A stretch of DNA of 6,491 nucleotides from an uncultured Sulfurovum sp. (lineage in GTDB: Bacteria; Campylobacterota; Campylobacteria; Campylobacterales; Sulfurovaceae), in contig CACVAU010000034.1 of assembly GCA_902727915.1 (NCBI GenBank), positions 1 through 6,491 of the forward strand. Direction: 5' to 3'. The notes under the pieces are model-generated. The model saw only the letters and a list, made by a program, of their open reading frames with translations, made no database searches and was not told the origin of the DNA. The position numbers were made by a program, and so were the translations under genes. Shown here in pieces: positions 1-4,157 of this stretch. How positions within the stretch are numbered: the stretch's first letter is position 1; every line of letters starts with the position of its first letter.

Positions 1-1
1 T

Positions 2-154
2 CGTATGAGAACGGCTCAAATCCCTGTTGTTACTTCTTTACTTAGAAGCTTAGCTATTAATCTTCTCAATATCAATAAAATTGACAATAAAACTCAGGCT
101 CGTAAATTATTTGCTTGGGGTGCGTTGAATGTACTTTCCTTAAATATGATTTGA
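2..154 (+). pseudogene. C-terminal part of ISAs1-like transposase (5' end outside window)
   Basis: An open frame enters from the left edge and ends with TGA at 152-154, giving about 50 residues. It reads RMRTAQIPVV, then LLRSLAINLLN, then ARKLFAWGALNVLSL. The pattern R-(I/M)-R, a variable stretch, then R-x-(I/L)-A-I-N-(I/L)-L matches the extreme C-terminus of ISAs1/H-repeat transposases. In those proteins this segment follows the last catalytic acidic residue of the DDE domain. The catalytic residues would lie left of the window, so it cannot be decided whether the gene is intact or a relic. The element's right terminal repeat should lie within about the next 80 bases, but I could not identify it with confidence. 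It is on the opposite strand to the integrative element, so it is probably an independent insertion next to it. Confidence 0.6.
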
Positions 155-168
155 TTTTGAATTACCGT

Positions 169-190
169 GTGTTTTATGGGCTTAAAACAC
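169..190. promoter_or_regulatory. Perfect 8-bp inverted repeat, candidate operator of the downstream HTH gene
   Basis: GTGTTTTA (169-176) and TAAAACAC (183-190) are perfect inverse complements around a 6-base loop. The right arm ends 10 bases before a TATAAT box at 200-205, so the repeat covers the place where a -35 element would lie. That position suits autorepression by the encoded HTH protein. No T-run follows, so an intrinsic terminator for the transposase is less likely. It could also be part of the IS end. Confidence 0.4.
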
Positions 191-199
191 TTAATAAGA

Positions 200-224
200 T
201 ATAATCTAATAAATTATGAAAGGG
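200..224 (+). promoter_or_regulatory. -10 box and Shine-Dalgarno for the HTH gene
   Basis: TATAAT occurs at 200-205 with no good -35. AAAGGG (219-224) is a Shine-Dalgarno seven bases before the ATG at 232. If the -10 box is used, transcription starts around 212 and leaves a short leader. Confidence 0.5.
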
Positions 225-231
225 TCTTTTT

Positions 232-504
232 ATGGAATATAAAAAATTTAAAGAAGTTTTGAAAAAGAATCAATTAACCGTTAAAAAATTCTCTGAACTA
301 GCTGGAATTAGTTATGCAACTTGTAATACATGGTCAAATAGAGGAGCTGTTAGTGCATGGGTCGAATCATGGTTAAATCTTTATATTCAAAATAAAAACT
401 TAAAAGAAAACAATTCAACAGTATCAAATGAAGAATACCAAGAACTCTTAAAATTAAAAGAATCTCTTCATGCTGTAATGAGTGGATTAAACACCGAAAA
501 ATAA
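232..504 (+). CDS. Small Cro/XRE-like helix-turn-helix protein (90 aa)
   Basis: This is probably a DNA-binding regulator of the phage repressor/Cro kind. Residues 5-50 hold the helix-turn-helix: FKEVLKKNQLTVKKFSELAG is followed by a recognition-helix segment ISYATCNTWSNRGAV and the sequence WVESWLNLYI. The charged tail (residues 55-90) is predicted helical and may dimerise. The start is supported by AAAGGG seven bases upstream and a TATAAT box at 200-205. A perfect inverted repeat at 169-190 next to the promoter suggests autoregulation. The gene runs opposite to all genes of the integrative element and lies between an ISAs1-like transposase end and three CCGACACTTT repeats, so it may belong to a different, decayed element. 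There is no sensor domain, and its target cannot be told from sequence. Confidence 0.75.
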   Translation: MEYKKFKEVLKKNQLTVKKFSELAGISYATCNTWSNRGAVSAWVESWLNLYIQNKNLKENNSTVSNEEYQELLKLKESLHAVMSGLNTEK

Positions 505-775
505 CACTACCGACACTTTATATCTGTACCAGCTCCGACACTTTCAGCCCATAAAATAAGTTCAGCTTCCGACACTTTAAAACCTCATCATTACACTATG
601 CCCTACTACTGGGCGTATGTCTGTATAAACTTTTCAGCTTTTATTACTCTTGGTGCTGTTTTGATGGTTGCTTAGTTGTAGGCTTTTTAGCTCTAGTTAC
701 TCTTAGAGAATTATCTTTAGATTGAGAAAAGATGAGGTAATTGTTTTGTATGATGATTGAGGTTGAAGAGAAGAG
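505..775. other. Gene-poor interval with repeats and possible decayed sequence
   Basis: No convincing gene is present on either strand. The left part carries three CCGACACTTT repeats. GCCC (600-603) and GGGC (611-614) could form a small hairpin. On the - strand, directly after the antitoxin-like gene's stop, the same frame stays open for 43 more codons, ending in a basic, Gln/Thr/Pro-rich tail (VTRAKKPTTKQPSKQHQE). I tested the three - frames just after that gene for a RelE/ParE-like toxin and found none. Confidence 0.5.
510..578. repeat. Three direct copies of CCGACACTTT
   Basis: Exact copies begin at 510, 535 and 569, spaced 25 and 34 bases apart. The last two extend leftward as AGCT(T)CCGACACTTT. 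Three identical 10-mers in 70 bases is far beyond chance. Short directly repeated motifs containing TGT/ACA are typical of the ends of transposons with IS21-, Tn7- or Tn5053-type transposases, where each copy binds transposase. They could equally be binding sites for the HTH protein encoded just to the left. Confidence 0.7.
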
Positions 776-1027
776 TTAGGATAGCTCACTTTTTAAACTA
801 TCTAAACTTGTAAAGTCTTGGTTCTTCTTTGGTGTGTTAAAAGCTTTTTTATCTTCTTTTGTAGGCACAACATACTCTATACCGTTTATAACTTGTATAG
901 TATCTCCTATATCATCAACATAAGTAAAATTAACACTTTCCTTTTGATGTTGAGACAAAAAGTTTTTCCAATGTTGTATAGCTTGGTTCAATAAACTATC
1001 ATCAATATTTAAATTTATTGTTTGCAT
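776..1027 (-). CDS. Antitoxin-like small protein (83 aa), no adjacent toxin
   Basis: The N-terminus MQTINLNIDDSLLNQAIQHW has the strand-helix form of ribbon-helix-helix or RelB-type antitoxins: a hydrophobic-polar alternating strand followed by an amphipathic helix. The middle (DDIGDTIQVINGIEYVVPT) looks like a second small strand pair, and the tail is charged and probably disordered until it binds a partner. The start is fixed by TAAGGAG (1034-1040) six bases before the ATG. A -10-like box (TATTAT, 1072-1077) and a perfect palindrome at 1085-1099 lie upstream, as in autoregulated antitoxin promoters. No toxin ORF follows, and the downstream DNA looks decayed. It may be a solitary antitoxin that protects the element against, or competes with, a related toxin elsewhere. 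Antitoxin assignment rests on fold-like pattern only. Confidence 0.55.
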   Translation of the reverse strand: MQTINLNIDDSLLNQAIQHWKNFLSQHQKESVNFTYVDDIGDTIQVINGIEYVVPTKEDKKAFNTPKKNQDFTSLDSLKSELS

Positions 1028-1033
1028 TTTAAT

Positions 1034-1040
1034 CTCCTTA
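1034..1040 (-). promoter_or_regulatory. Shine-Dalgarno of the antitoxin-like gene
   Basis: Read on the - strand this is TAAGGAG, six bases before the ATG at 1027. It is a strong site that fixes the start. Confidence 0.75.
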
Positions 1041-1071
1041 TATGCGTTATTTTGAGTTGAGTAAGTCTAAT

Positions 1072-1104
1072 ATAATACAATGAAGTAGTTTAAAACTACA
1101 TTGT
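1072..1104 (-). promoter_or_regulatory. Promoter with palindromic operator for the antitoxin-like gene
   Basis: GTAGTTT (1085-1091) and AAACTAC (1093-1099) form a perfect 7-bp palindrome around one base. ACAAT (1077-1081) and ATTGT (1100-1104) extend it asymmetrically. A TATTAT box (1072-1077, - strand) sits on its downstream side, so the palindrome covers the -35 region. Type II antitoxins typically repress their own promoter from such a site, so this supports the gene call. Confidence 0.5.
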
Positions 1105-1353
1105 TGCTTTAAAAGCCATTCTAAGCCCTTTTACCCTCCTGCTTAACAAAGAAGATGAAGAAAAGGTTTAAAAGGGTTTTTGGGGGTGTTTTGTTTGATT
1201 ACTGTTGCCATTCGGTAAATTATGAATAGCTTTCGTTAAACATCTTTCAAACTCCATAATATAAAGCTTTTAAAAATGTGAAAGGTTGAGATATTTTTAT
1301 GCAAACCCTAACCCTTATATAACCCTTATAAGTTTTTCTTAACTCTTCAACCC
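1105..1353. other. Non-coding interval between the Cys-rich genes and the antitoxin-like gene
   Basis: With the promoter region at 1028-1104 this makes a 326-base gap. CCCTTTTA (1126-1133) and TAAAAGGG (1169-1176) are inverse complements, followed on the + strand by T5, but the 35-base loop makes a terminator doubtful. A 29-codon - strand ORF, starting MEFERCLTKAIHNLPNGNSN near 1257, has no clear Shine-Dalgarno and is not called. The right end holds tandem AACCCTTATA repeats. Confidence 0.5.
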
Positions 1354-1360
1354 TTACCCT
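1304..1360. repeat. AACCCT-type short repeats with an 11-bp tandem pair
   Basis: AACCCTTATAT (1310-1320) is followed directly by AACCCTTATAA (1321-1331). Partial copies flank the pair: AACCCT at 1304-1309, AACCCTTA at 1349-1356 and TACCCT at 1355-1360. The array lies just downstream of the 67-residue Cys-rich gene. It could be iteron-like protein-binding sites or slippage-generated repeats. Confidence 0.55.
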
Positions 1361-1378
1361 AATATTCCATTAGGGTAA
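1354..1378. repeat. Perfect 10-bp hairpin spanning the stop of the 67-aa gene
   Basis: TTACCCTAAT (1354-1363) and ATTAGGGTAA (1369-1378) are perfect inverse complements with a 5-base loop. On the - strand the hairpin comprises the last eight codons and the stop. No U-run follows, so it is not a classical terminator, but it could stabilise the 3' end of the mRNA. Confidence 0.6.
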
Positions 1379-1557
1379 AGCTCTGCAAGTGTAGGCTGTC
1401 GTCCACTCTTTCGTATTGCTTCCAATTTTGATTCTAATCCACATGTACATATGGGATTACATGTTTTAGGTTTATAGACGAAGCACATAGGGGGAACAGA
1501 GTCATGATTATTTTTTGTAGCTTCTTCTTCTAGCTTTTTTACTCTATTTTTTTTCAT
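1354..1557 (-). CDS. Cys-rich small protein, paralogue B (67 aa)
   Basis: Function unknown. The protein starts MKKNRVKKLEEEA, carries four cysteines (C25, C33, C37, C39) consistent with a small zinc-binding knuckle, and ends with CTCG, then AIRKSGRQPTLAELYPNGI. It is a paralogue of the gene directly upstream: from CTCG onward 17 of 29 residues are identical, and both share MKKNRVxKLE at the N-terminus. The start is supported by AAAGGA (1565-1570) seven bases before the ATG. It overlaps the upstream gene by 14 bases, with its first codons on an A8 run that also holds the upstream stop. The last codons form a perfect 10-bp hairpin. It is the last gene of the cluster that begins with the terS-like gene. 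Confidence 0.65.
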   Translation of the reverse strand: MKKNRVKKLEEEATKNNHDSVPPMCFVYKPKTCNPICTCGLESKLEAIRKSGRQPTLAELYPNGILG

Positions 1558-1762
1558 TTGCTATTCCTTTATGATATAAATCTAAAATTGTAGGCATTCG
1601 TCCACTTTCTCTTATTGCTTTTAATCGTTCTTGTTCACCACATGTACAAACTGTAGTTGCAGGGTTATGACTATACAACATACATATACACGTGTATTCG
1701 CTAGTATCGCTCTTTGCTTTGGCTGTCTTTTCCAGCTTCTCAACTCTATTTTTTTTCATCAT
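1544..1762 (-). CDS. Cys-rich small protein, paralogue A (72 aa, or 71 from second ATG)
   Basis: Function unknown. Two CxC pairs, C25-I-C27 and C39-T-C41, separated by 11 residues suggest a zinc-binding unit. It is followed by a conserved tail AIRESGRMPTILDLYHKGI shared with the downstream paralogue. Two ATGs are adjacent at the start. The second (1757-1759) has the better spacing, six bases from AAAGGG at 1766-1771, and matches the paralogue's single Met, so I favour it. The gene overlaps the terS-like gene upstream and the paralogue downstream, both at the same sequence AATGAAAAAAAATAGAGT, which holds the stop of one gene and the start of the next. This implies the duplicated unit included the junction. 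It could be a DNA- or protein-binding adaptor acting with the HTH protein upstream. Confidence 0.65.
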   Translation of the reverse strand: MMKKNRVEKLEKTAKAKSDTSEYTCICMLYSHNPATTVCTCGEQERLKAIRESGRMPTILDLYHKGIANEKK

Positions 1763-2219
1763 TCACCCTTTCTAATTCTGATATTCTTTTTTCAAGCTCA
1801 ATAGCTTCATAGCCTTTTACATAACTATTACTTACTGCTTCAATGGTTCTTAGCTGACTCTCATTAATTAAACCGTCTGCGTATTGCTTTGTTGCCTTAG
1901 ATAAATTCTCTAAAGCTTCTTCTGCACTCTTTAGCTTTTTAATCTCAACTACTGGCGAAAACAAACATAATCTTTTTACTAGCATTTGCTGATTAGTTGG
2001 GTTCTTTTCCAATGTGTCAAGAATACTGGAAGTAACTTTTTTAGCTAACTTCTCTTTTCCTCTATGAATAGATTTCTTTAGTTCCTTATTGGTTGATAGT
2101 GTTGTTGTTGCAATATTGAGTGATTGGCTAATCTGAATATTATTAAATCCTTGTTCAGCTAGTTCTTCAACTTGACCTAATAACTTTTTTGTGATGGTAG
2201 TCTTATGTCTTTTGGTCAT
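1746..2219 (-). CDS. HTH protein resembling phage terminase small subunits (157 aa)
   Basis: Residues 10-50 form a helix-turn-helix like the one in small terminase subunits and related phage DNA-binding proteins: KKLLGQVEELAEQGFNNIQI, then SQSLNIATTTLS, then a basic stretch. The remainder (60-157) is helical, with ADGLINESQLRTIEAVSNSY and a charged coiled-coil tail ending ELEKRISELERV, which could drive oligomerisation. The length fits small terminases, but no large subunit, portal or capsid gene is present. In a phage satellite such a protein could redirect helper packaging; otherwise it may be a plain regulator. The start has GAGGT about six bases upstream. It overlaps the Cys-rich gene downstream by 17 bases and is probably co-transcribed with both paralogues. 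The TerS resemblance is by pattern only. Confidence 0.55.
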   Translation of the reverse strand: MTKRHKTTITKKLLGQVEELAEQGFNNIQISQSLNIATTTLSTNKELKKSIHRGKEKLAKKVTSSILDTLEKNPTNQQMLVKRLCLFSPVVEIKKLKSAEEALENLSKATKQYADGLINESQLRTIEAVSNSYVKGYEAIELEKRISELERVNDEKK

Positions 2220-2277
2220 GTGCTAACCTCTTCCAGCTTCTATTTATAGCTACTATGTTTAATCGTAATTTCTTCAT
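2203..2277 (-). CDS. Possible 24-codon leader peptide overlapping the terS-like start
   Basis: The - strand ORF MKKLRLNIVAINRSWKRLAH plus four residues begins at 2277, about nine bases after an AGGAG, and ends inside the terS-like gene. It is basic with a short hydrophobic stretch. It could couple translation into the terS-like gene, whose own Shine-Dalgarno lies within it. It may also be spurious. Confidence 0.25.
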   Translation of the reverse strand: MKKLRLNIVAINRSWKRLAHDQKT

Positions 2278-2306
2278 TTTTTCATGCTCCTTTTATGCAT
2301 ATTTTT

Positions 2307-2344
2307 AAAACCTCTCTGTTGACCTAAGTTTAGGACTTTAGAGG
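2307..2344 (-). terminator. Branched hairpin with U-run after the replication genes
   Basis: On the - strand, CCTCT (2340-2344) pairs with AGAGG (2311-2315). An inner stem CCTAA/TTAGG (2330-2334 with 2323-2327) lies within, and TTTT (2307-2310) follows. This has the form of an intrinsic terminator or attenuator between the Rep-like module and the terS-like cluster. The stop codon of the 42-residue gene abuts and slightly overlaps the 5' arm, so translation may affect folding. The outer stem is only 5 bp. Confidence 0.45.
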
Positions 2345-2466
2345 AGTTTTGTTTTTGTTTTCATTGGCTTTTTATCTAAAAATTCAATTTTAATTACTGC
2401 ACCAGTAAACTTTTTATCTTTTGCCAATATCTCTTTGACTTTCTCTATAACCTCTTCTCTACTCAT
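2338..2466 (-). CDS. Small protein coupled to the Rep-like gene (42 aa)
   Basis: Function unknown. The product starts MSREEVIEKVKEILAKDKKF, continues TGAVIKIEFLDKK and ends in a basic KTKTKLL tail. This suggests one amphipathic helix followed by a beta strand. The ATG is three bases after the Rep-like stop codon, with AAGGAAG inside the last Rep codons as Shine-Dalgarno, so translation is very likely coupled and the product may act with Rep. The stop codon touches a terminator-like hairpin. The good Shine-Dalgarno, tight coupling and sensible composition make it a likely real gene despite its size. Confidence 0.6.
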   Translation of the reverse strand: MSREEVIEKVKEILAKDKKFTGAVIKIEFLDKKPMKTKTKLL

Positions 2467-2469
2467 AAC

Positions 2470-3129
2470 TTATCTTCCTTTCTCTATTAGCTGTTTAAAC
2501 TCATACAATGGCAATGCAAGGGCTTTTATGTTGTGTATTAACATCTTAGCTTCAAACCTCCATAAAATACGATTGAGAGAGTTTTTAAAGCCTTTGTTGT
2601 AAATGGTCACCTTTTCTATTCCCATAATGTGAGGATTGTTAATATAGTGTGTCTGTGTCTTAACTCCTTTTGGGGTTATGTACTGGTCTAAGATGTACCT
2701 CTTCTTAAACTTCTCTAGTCTTGGTTGGTAAGGAACATCAAGACAAACATCAAGATTAGTTACATCTTTCATAATGTTCAGCACTTGACTAACTAATGTT
2801 CTCGGTGGTGGTTCTTGGTGATACTGCTTAAGTCCAAATATTACCATGATTGCTTTTCGATACTTCGGTGCATCTTGCATATTATAATAATAGATGTTGT
2901 GCTTCTCTAGCTGGTAGGCTGTTGTAATCTCATCATAAATCAAACGCTTTTTTAGCTTGAATAAGATGTTGGAATTCTTCTTTAACTTTTTCCATTGACC
3001 TAATTCGTCCAGCTCTTTTTTCTTGTGCTGTTTTGAGAACTCAACACGTATGCTGTCTATACTAAAATCTACATCATTATTATTGTTGAACTCTGATATA
3101 AATTCTTCTAGTTCTTGTAATATCTCCAT
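2470..3129 (-). CDS. Rep-like protein, possible replication initiator (219 aa)
   Basis: The C-terminal half resembles replication initiation factors of the Rep_trans / filamentous-phage G2P type. NLDVCLDVPY (125-134) is like the conserved acidic strand, THYIN...IEKVTIYNKGFKN (160-183) is like the T-x-Y ... Y-(D/N)-K signature, and ILWRFEAKM (188-196) is like the R-(I/F)-E strand. If this is correct, Tyr177 in IYNKG may be part of the active site, but I cannot assign the nicking tyrosine. The N-terminal 60 residues are acidic then basic and unlike anything I recognise. There is no clear HUH motif. The Shine-Dalgarno is weak (AAAGAAA). Upstream is a dense cluster of inverted repeats, as expected near an origin, and downstream is a coupled 42-residue gene. 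It could alternatively be a DNA-binding protein of unknown role. Confidence 0.45.
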   Translation of the reverse strand: MEILQELEEFISEFNNNNDVDFSIDSIRVEFSKQHKKKELDELGQWKKLKKNSNILFKLKKRLIYDEITTAYQLEKHNIYYYNMQDAPKYRKAIMVIFGLKQYHQEPPPRTLVSQVLNIMKDVTNLDVCLDVPYQPRLEKFKKRYILDQYITPKGVKTQTHYINNPHIMGIEKVTIYNKGFKNSLNRILWRFEAKMLIHNIKALALPLYEFKQLIEKGR

Positions 3130-3148
3130 GTGCTTTTTCTTTCTTTTT

Positions 3149-3264
3149 AAGAGCCTACATTAAGAAACTCTTTTCTTAAGCCTATATGGTGAACACTCTT
3201 TTAAGTACCACCCTATATAGGCTCTTGTGACTTTTAAAGTCTCTATTCTCTCTAAAATCTTAGA
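3149..3264. repeat. Hairpin-dense region upstream of the Rep-like gene, candidate origin
   Basis: Five inverted repeats lie in 116 bases. An outer pair AAGAGCCTA (3149-3157) and TAGGCTCTT (3218-3226) encloses two hairpins: TTAAGAA/TTCTTAA (3160-3166, 3173-3179) and CCTATATGGTG (3181-3191) with CACC-ATATAGG (3209-3221, 2-base bulge). GACTTT-T-AAAGTC (3229-3241) and TCTAA/TTAGA (3251-3255, 3260-3264) follow. The outer and second inner pairs share bases, so the two folds compete. Such structure next to a Rep-like gene suggests a replication origin or a structured leader controlling Rep translation. Confidence 0.5.
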
Positions 3265-3269
3265 TTACC

Positions 3270-3353
3270 TTAGACTCTGTTGTAAGGGGTGTTTTTTTCA
3301 ACCTTAAACGATATTTTTAGGTCAAAAACTGCACCCTCTTTTTTATGAGTCAT
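3270..3353 (-). CDS. Possible 27-codon small protein
   Basis: The ORF reads MTHKKEGAVFDLKISFKVEK, then NTPYNRV. It begins 11 bases after the stop of the 136-residue gene. Its composition is protein-like with an alternating strand, but there is no recognisable Shine-Dalgarno, so it would depend on re-initiation. Weakly supported. Confidence 0.22.
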   Translation of the reverse strand: MTHKKEGAVFDLKISFKVEKNTPYNRV

Positions 3354-3364
3354 TCGGTATAATT

Positions 3365-3775
3365 TTATTGATTATTTATCTCTGCTTCAATAGATGCTTT
3401 TAAGTTCCTCATAAACTTAATGGATGCATCTGTTATCTCTATTCCATACTTCCAGCTTTCACTAGAGCTATATCGAAATGTAAACATAGAAATATTTTTA
3501 GGTAATTTTTTTCTTATATCCCCCATAGGGTTTGCCATTCTTGTTATTCCTAAATCAAAACCACCCTTTAATGTTGTTAAAGTTTTTGAAACAGTATACC
3601 CCTCTTCATGTCTATAAAGAAATTCAGCATCTTTTAAAAAATAATTAAGTACTTTCACTACATGTTTCTTATACTTTATTGGCTCACTTTTTAAATGCGA
3701 GGTTGATTCTTCTTTGGAGATATAAGCATCTTTCCCATTGAGTTTTAAGATTTTATAAGATGAGGTTTTCATCAT
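3365..3775 (-). CDS. Winged-helix-like protein coupled to the AlpA-like gene (136 aa)
   Basis: Not a family I can name. Residues 35-115 read like a winged helix: a long first helix (KKHVVKVLNYFLKDAEFL), a turn, then GFDLGITRMANPMGDIRKKL as a recognition-type helix, and MFTFRYSSSESWKYGIEI as a two-stranded wing. The G-I-T-R ... D-(I/L)-R-K pattern is similar to small phage HTH domains such as HTH_39. Its ATG overlaps the AlpA-like stop (ATGA), so the two are translationally coupled and probably cooperate in control. Two ATGs are adjacent. The second (3770-3772) is better spaced from GAGGTGG in the end of the AlpA-like gene. It could be a regulator of the Rep module or an accessory excision factor. 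Confidence 0.6.
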   Translation of the reverse strand: MMKTSSYKILKLNGKDAYISKEESTSHLKSEPIKYKKHVVKVLNYFLKDAEFLYRHEEGYTVSKTLTTLKGGFDLGITRMANPMGDIRKKLPKNISMFTFRYSSSESWKYGIEITDASIKFMRNLKASIEAEINNQ

Positions 3776-3975
3776 GCCACCTCATCAATTCTACTAGCTA
3801 TAAAAGCATCTACATCAGACTTTTTAAAGATTGTGACTCTTGGACTAAGTTTAATGGGTTTTAATAGTCCACTTGCCGAGTACATCCACACAGTTGATAA
3901 CCCTATACCAATGTATTCAGCTACTTCTCTAGCTCTCATGTTTTCAATTTCTATTCTTTGTTCTGTTTTACTCAT
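3772..3975 (-). CDS. alpA: AlpA-like HTH regulator / excisionase (67 aa)
   Basis: This is a MerR-like winged helix of the AlpA family, found as regulator or excisionase in P4-type satellites and islands. Residues 13-32 (MRAREVAEYIGIGLSTVWMY) form the helix-turn-helix. LKPIKLSPRVTIFKKSDVDA (38-57) is the characteristic wing with the family's K-P-I-K-L-(S)-P-R-V and K-S-D-(V/I)-D motifs. AlpA proteins bind near attachment sites and integrase promoters, and in phage-inducible islands they activate the excision-replication genes. The start is fixed by AGGAGG (3984-3989) eight bases upstream. That Shine-Dalgarno lies inside a predicted hairpin, so translation may be controlled. The stop overlaps the next gene's ATG. 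The length is typical. Whether it acts mainly as activator or as excisionase cannot be told. Confidence 0.88.
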   Translation of the reverse strand: MSKTEQRIEIENMRAREVAEYIGIGLSTVWMYSASGLLKPIKLSPRVTIFKKSDVDAFIASRIDEVA

Positions 3976-3978
3976 TTG

Positions 3979-4009
3979 GGTAACCTCCTAAAGGTCACCT
4001 CATCGCGAT
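3979..4009 (-). promoter_or_regulatory. Leader hairpin enclosing the alpA Shine-Dalgarno, plus ATCGCGAT palindrome
   Basis: On the - strand RNA, GGUGACCU (3999-3992) can pair over all eight positions with AGGUUACC (3986-3979), including one G-U pair, with loop UUAGG. The Shine-Dalgarno AGGAGG is split between loop and 3' arm, so the fold would hide it. ATCGCGAT (4002-4009), a perfect palindrome in AT-rich DNA, lies just upstream and could be an operator. Confidence 0.5.
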
Positions 4010-4042
4010 AAGGGTTTTAAATTAAGCTTGAAATTTACATTT

Positions 4043-4076
4043 ATTATGTAGTGACTTAATCTAATGTTTGTTAACA
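4043..4076 (-). promoter_or_regulatory. Tentative promoter region of the alpA cluster
   Basis: A CATAAT box (4043-4048 on the - strand) has no well-spaced -35, and a TGTTAACA palindrome (4069-4076) lies upstream. It is the only sizeable gap before alpA, so a promoter is expected here, but the exact elements are uncertain. Confidence 0.3.
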
Positions 4077-4104
4077 GTTGTATTATTGCAGAATGAGTTT
4101 TTTT

Positions 4105-4138
4105 AAAATCTCACTTTTTTTAATTTTTATGAGATTTT
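4105..4138. terminator. 9-bp inverted repeat after the 381-aa gene
   Basis: AAAATCTCA (4105-4113) and TGAGATTTT (4130-4138) are perfect inverse complements with a 16-base loop. T6 is present only in the + direction (4135-4140); on the - strand A7 follows. It lies where a terminator for the 381-residue gene is expected, but the U-run is on the wrong side for the strongest form. Part of it can also pair with TGAG at 4094-4097. Confidence 0.4.
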
Positions 4139-4157
4139 TTAAGTTAAAAATAAATAT

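Noticed and set aside
1126..1181. CCCTTTTA/TAAAAGGG with T5 as a + strand terminator
   Set aside because: The loop of 35 bases is too long and no + strand gene ends nearby.
1168..1257. 29-codon - strand ORF (MEFERCLTKAIHNLPNGNSN...)
   Set aside because: No Shine-Dalgarno and no recognisable similarity; may be a gene fragment but cannot be supported.
1209..3359. CATTCGGTA present at 1209 and 3351, considered as an attachment-site core
   Set aside because: Nine-base matches are expected many times by chance in a window of this size, and the flanks do not match.
3420..3617. 65-codon + strand ORF
   Set aside because: Antisense to the 136-residue gene, no Shine-Dalgarno, hydrophobic composition typical of the reverse of AT-rich coding DNA.
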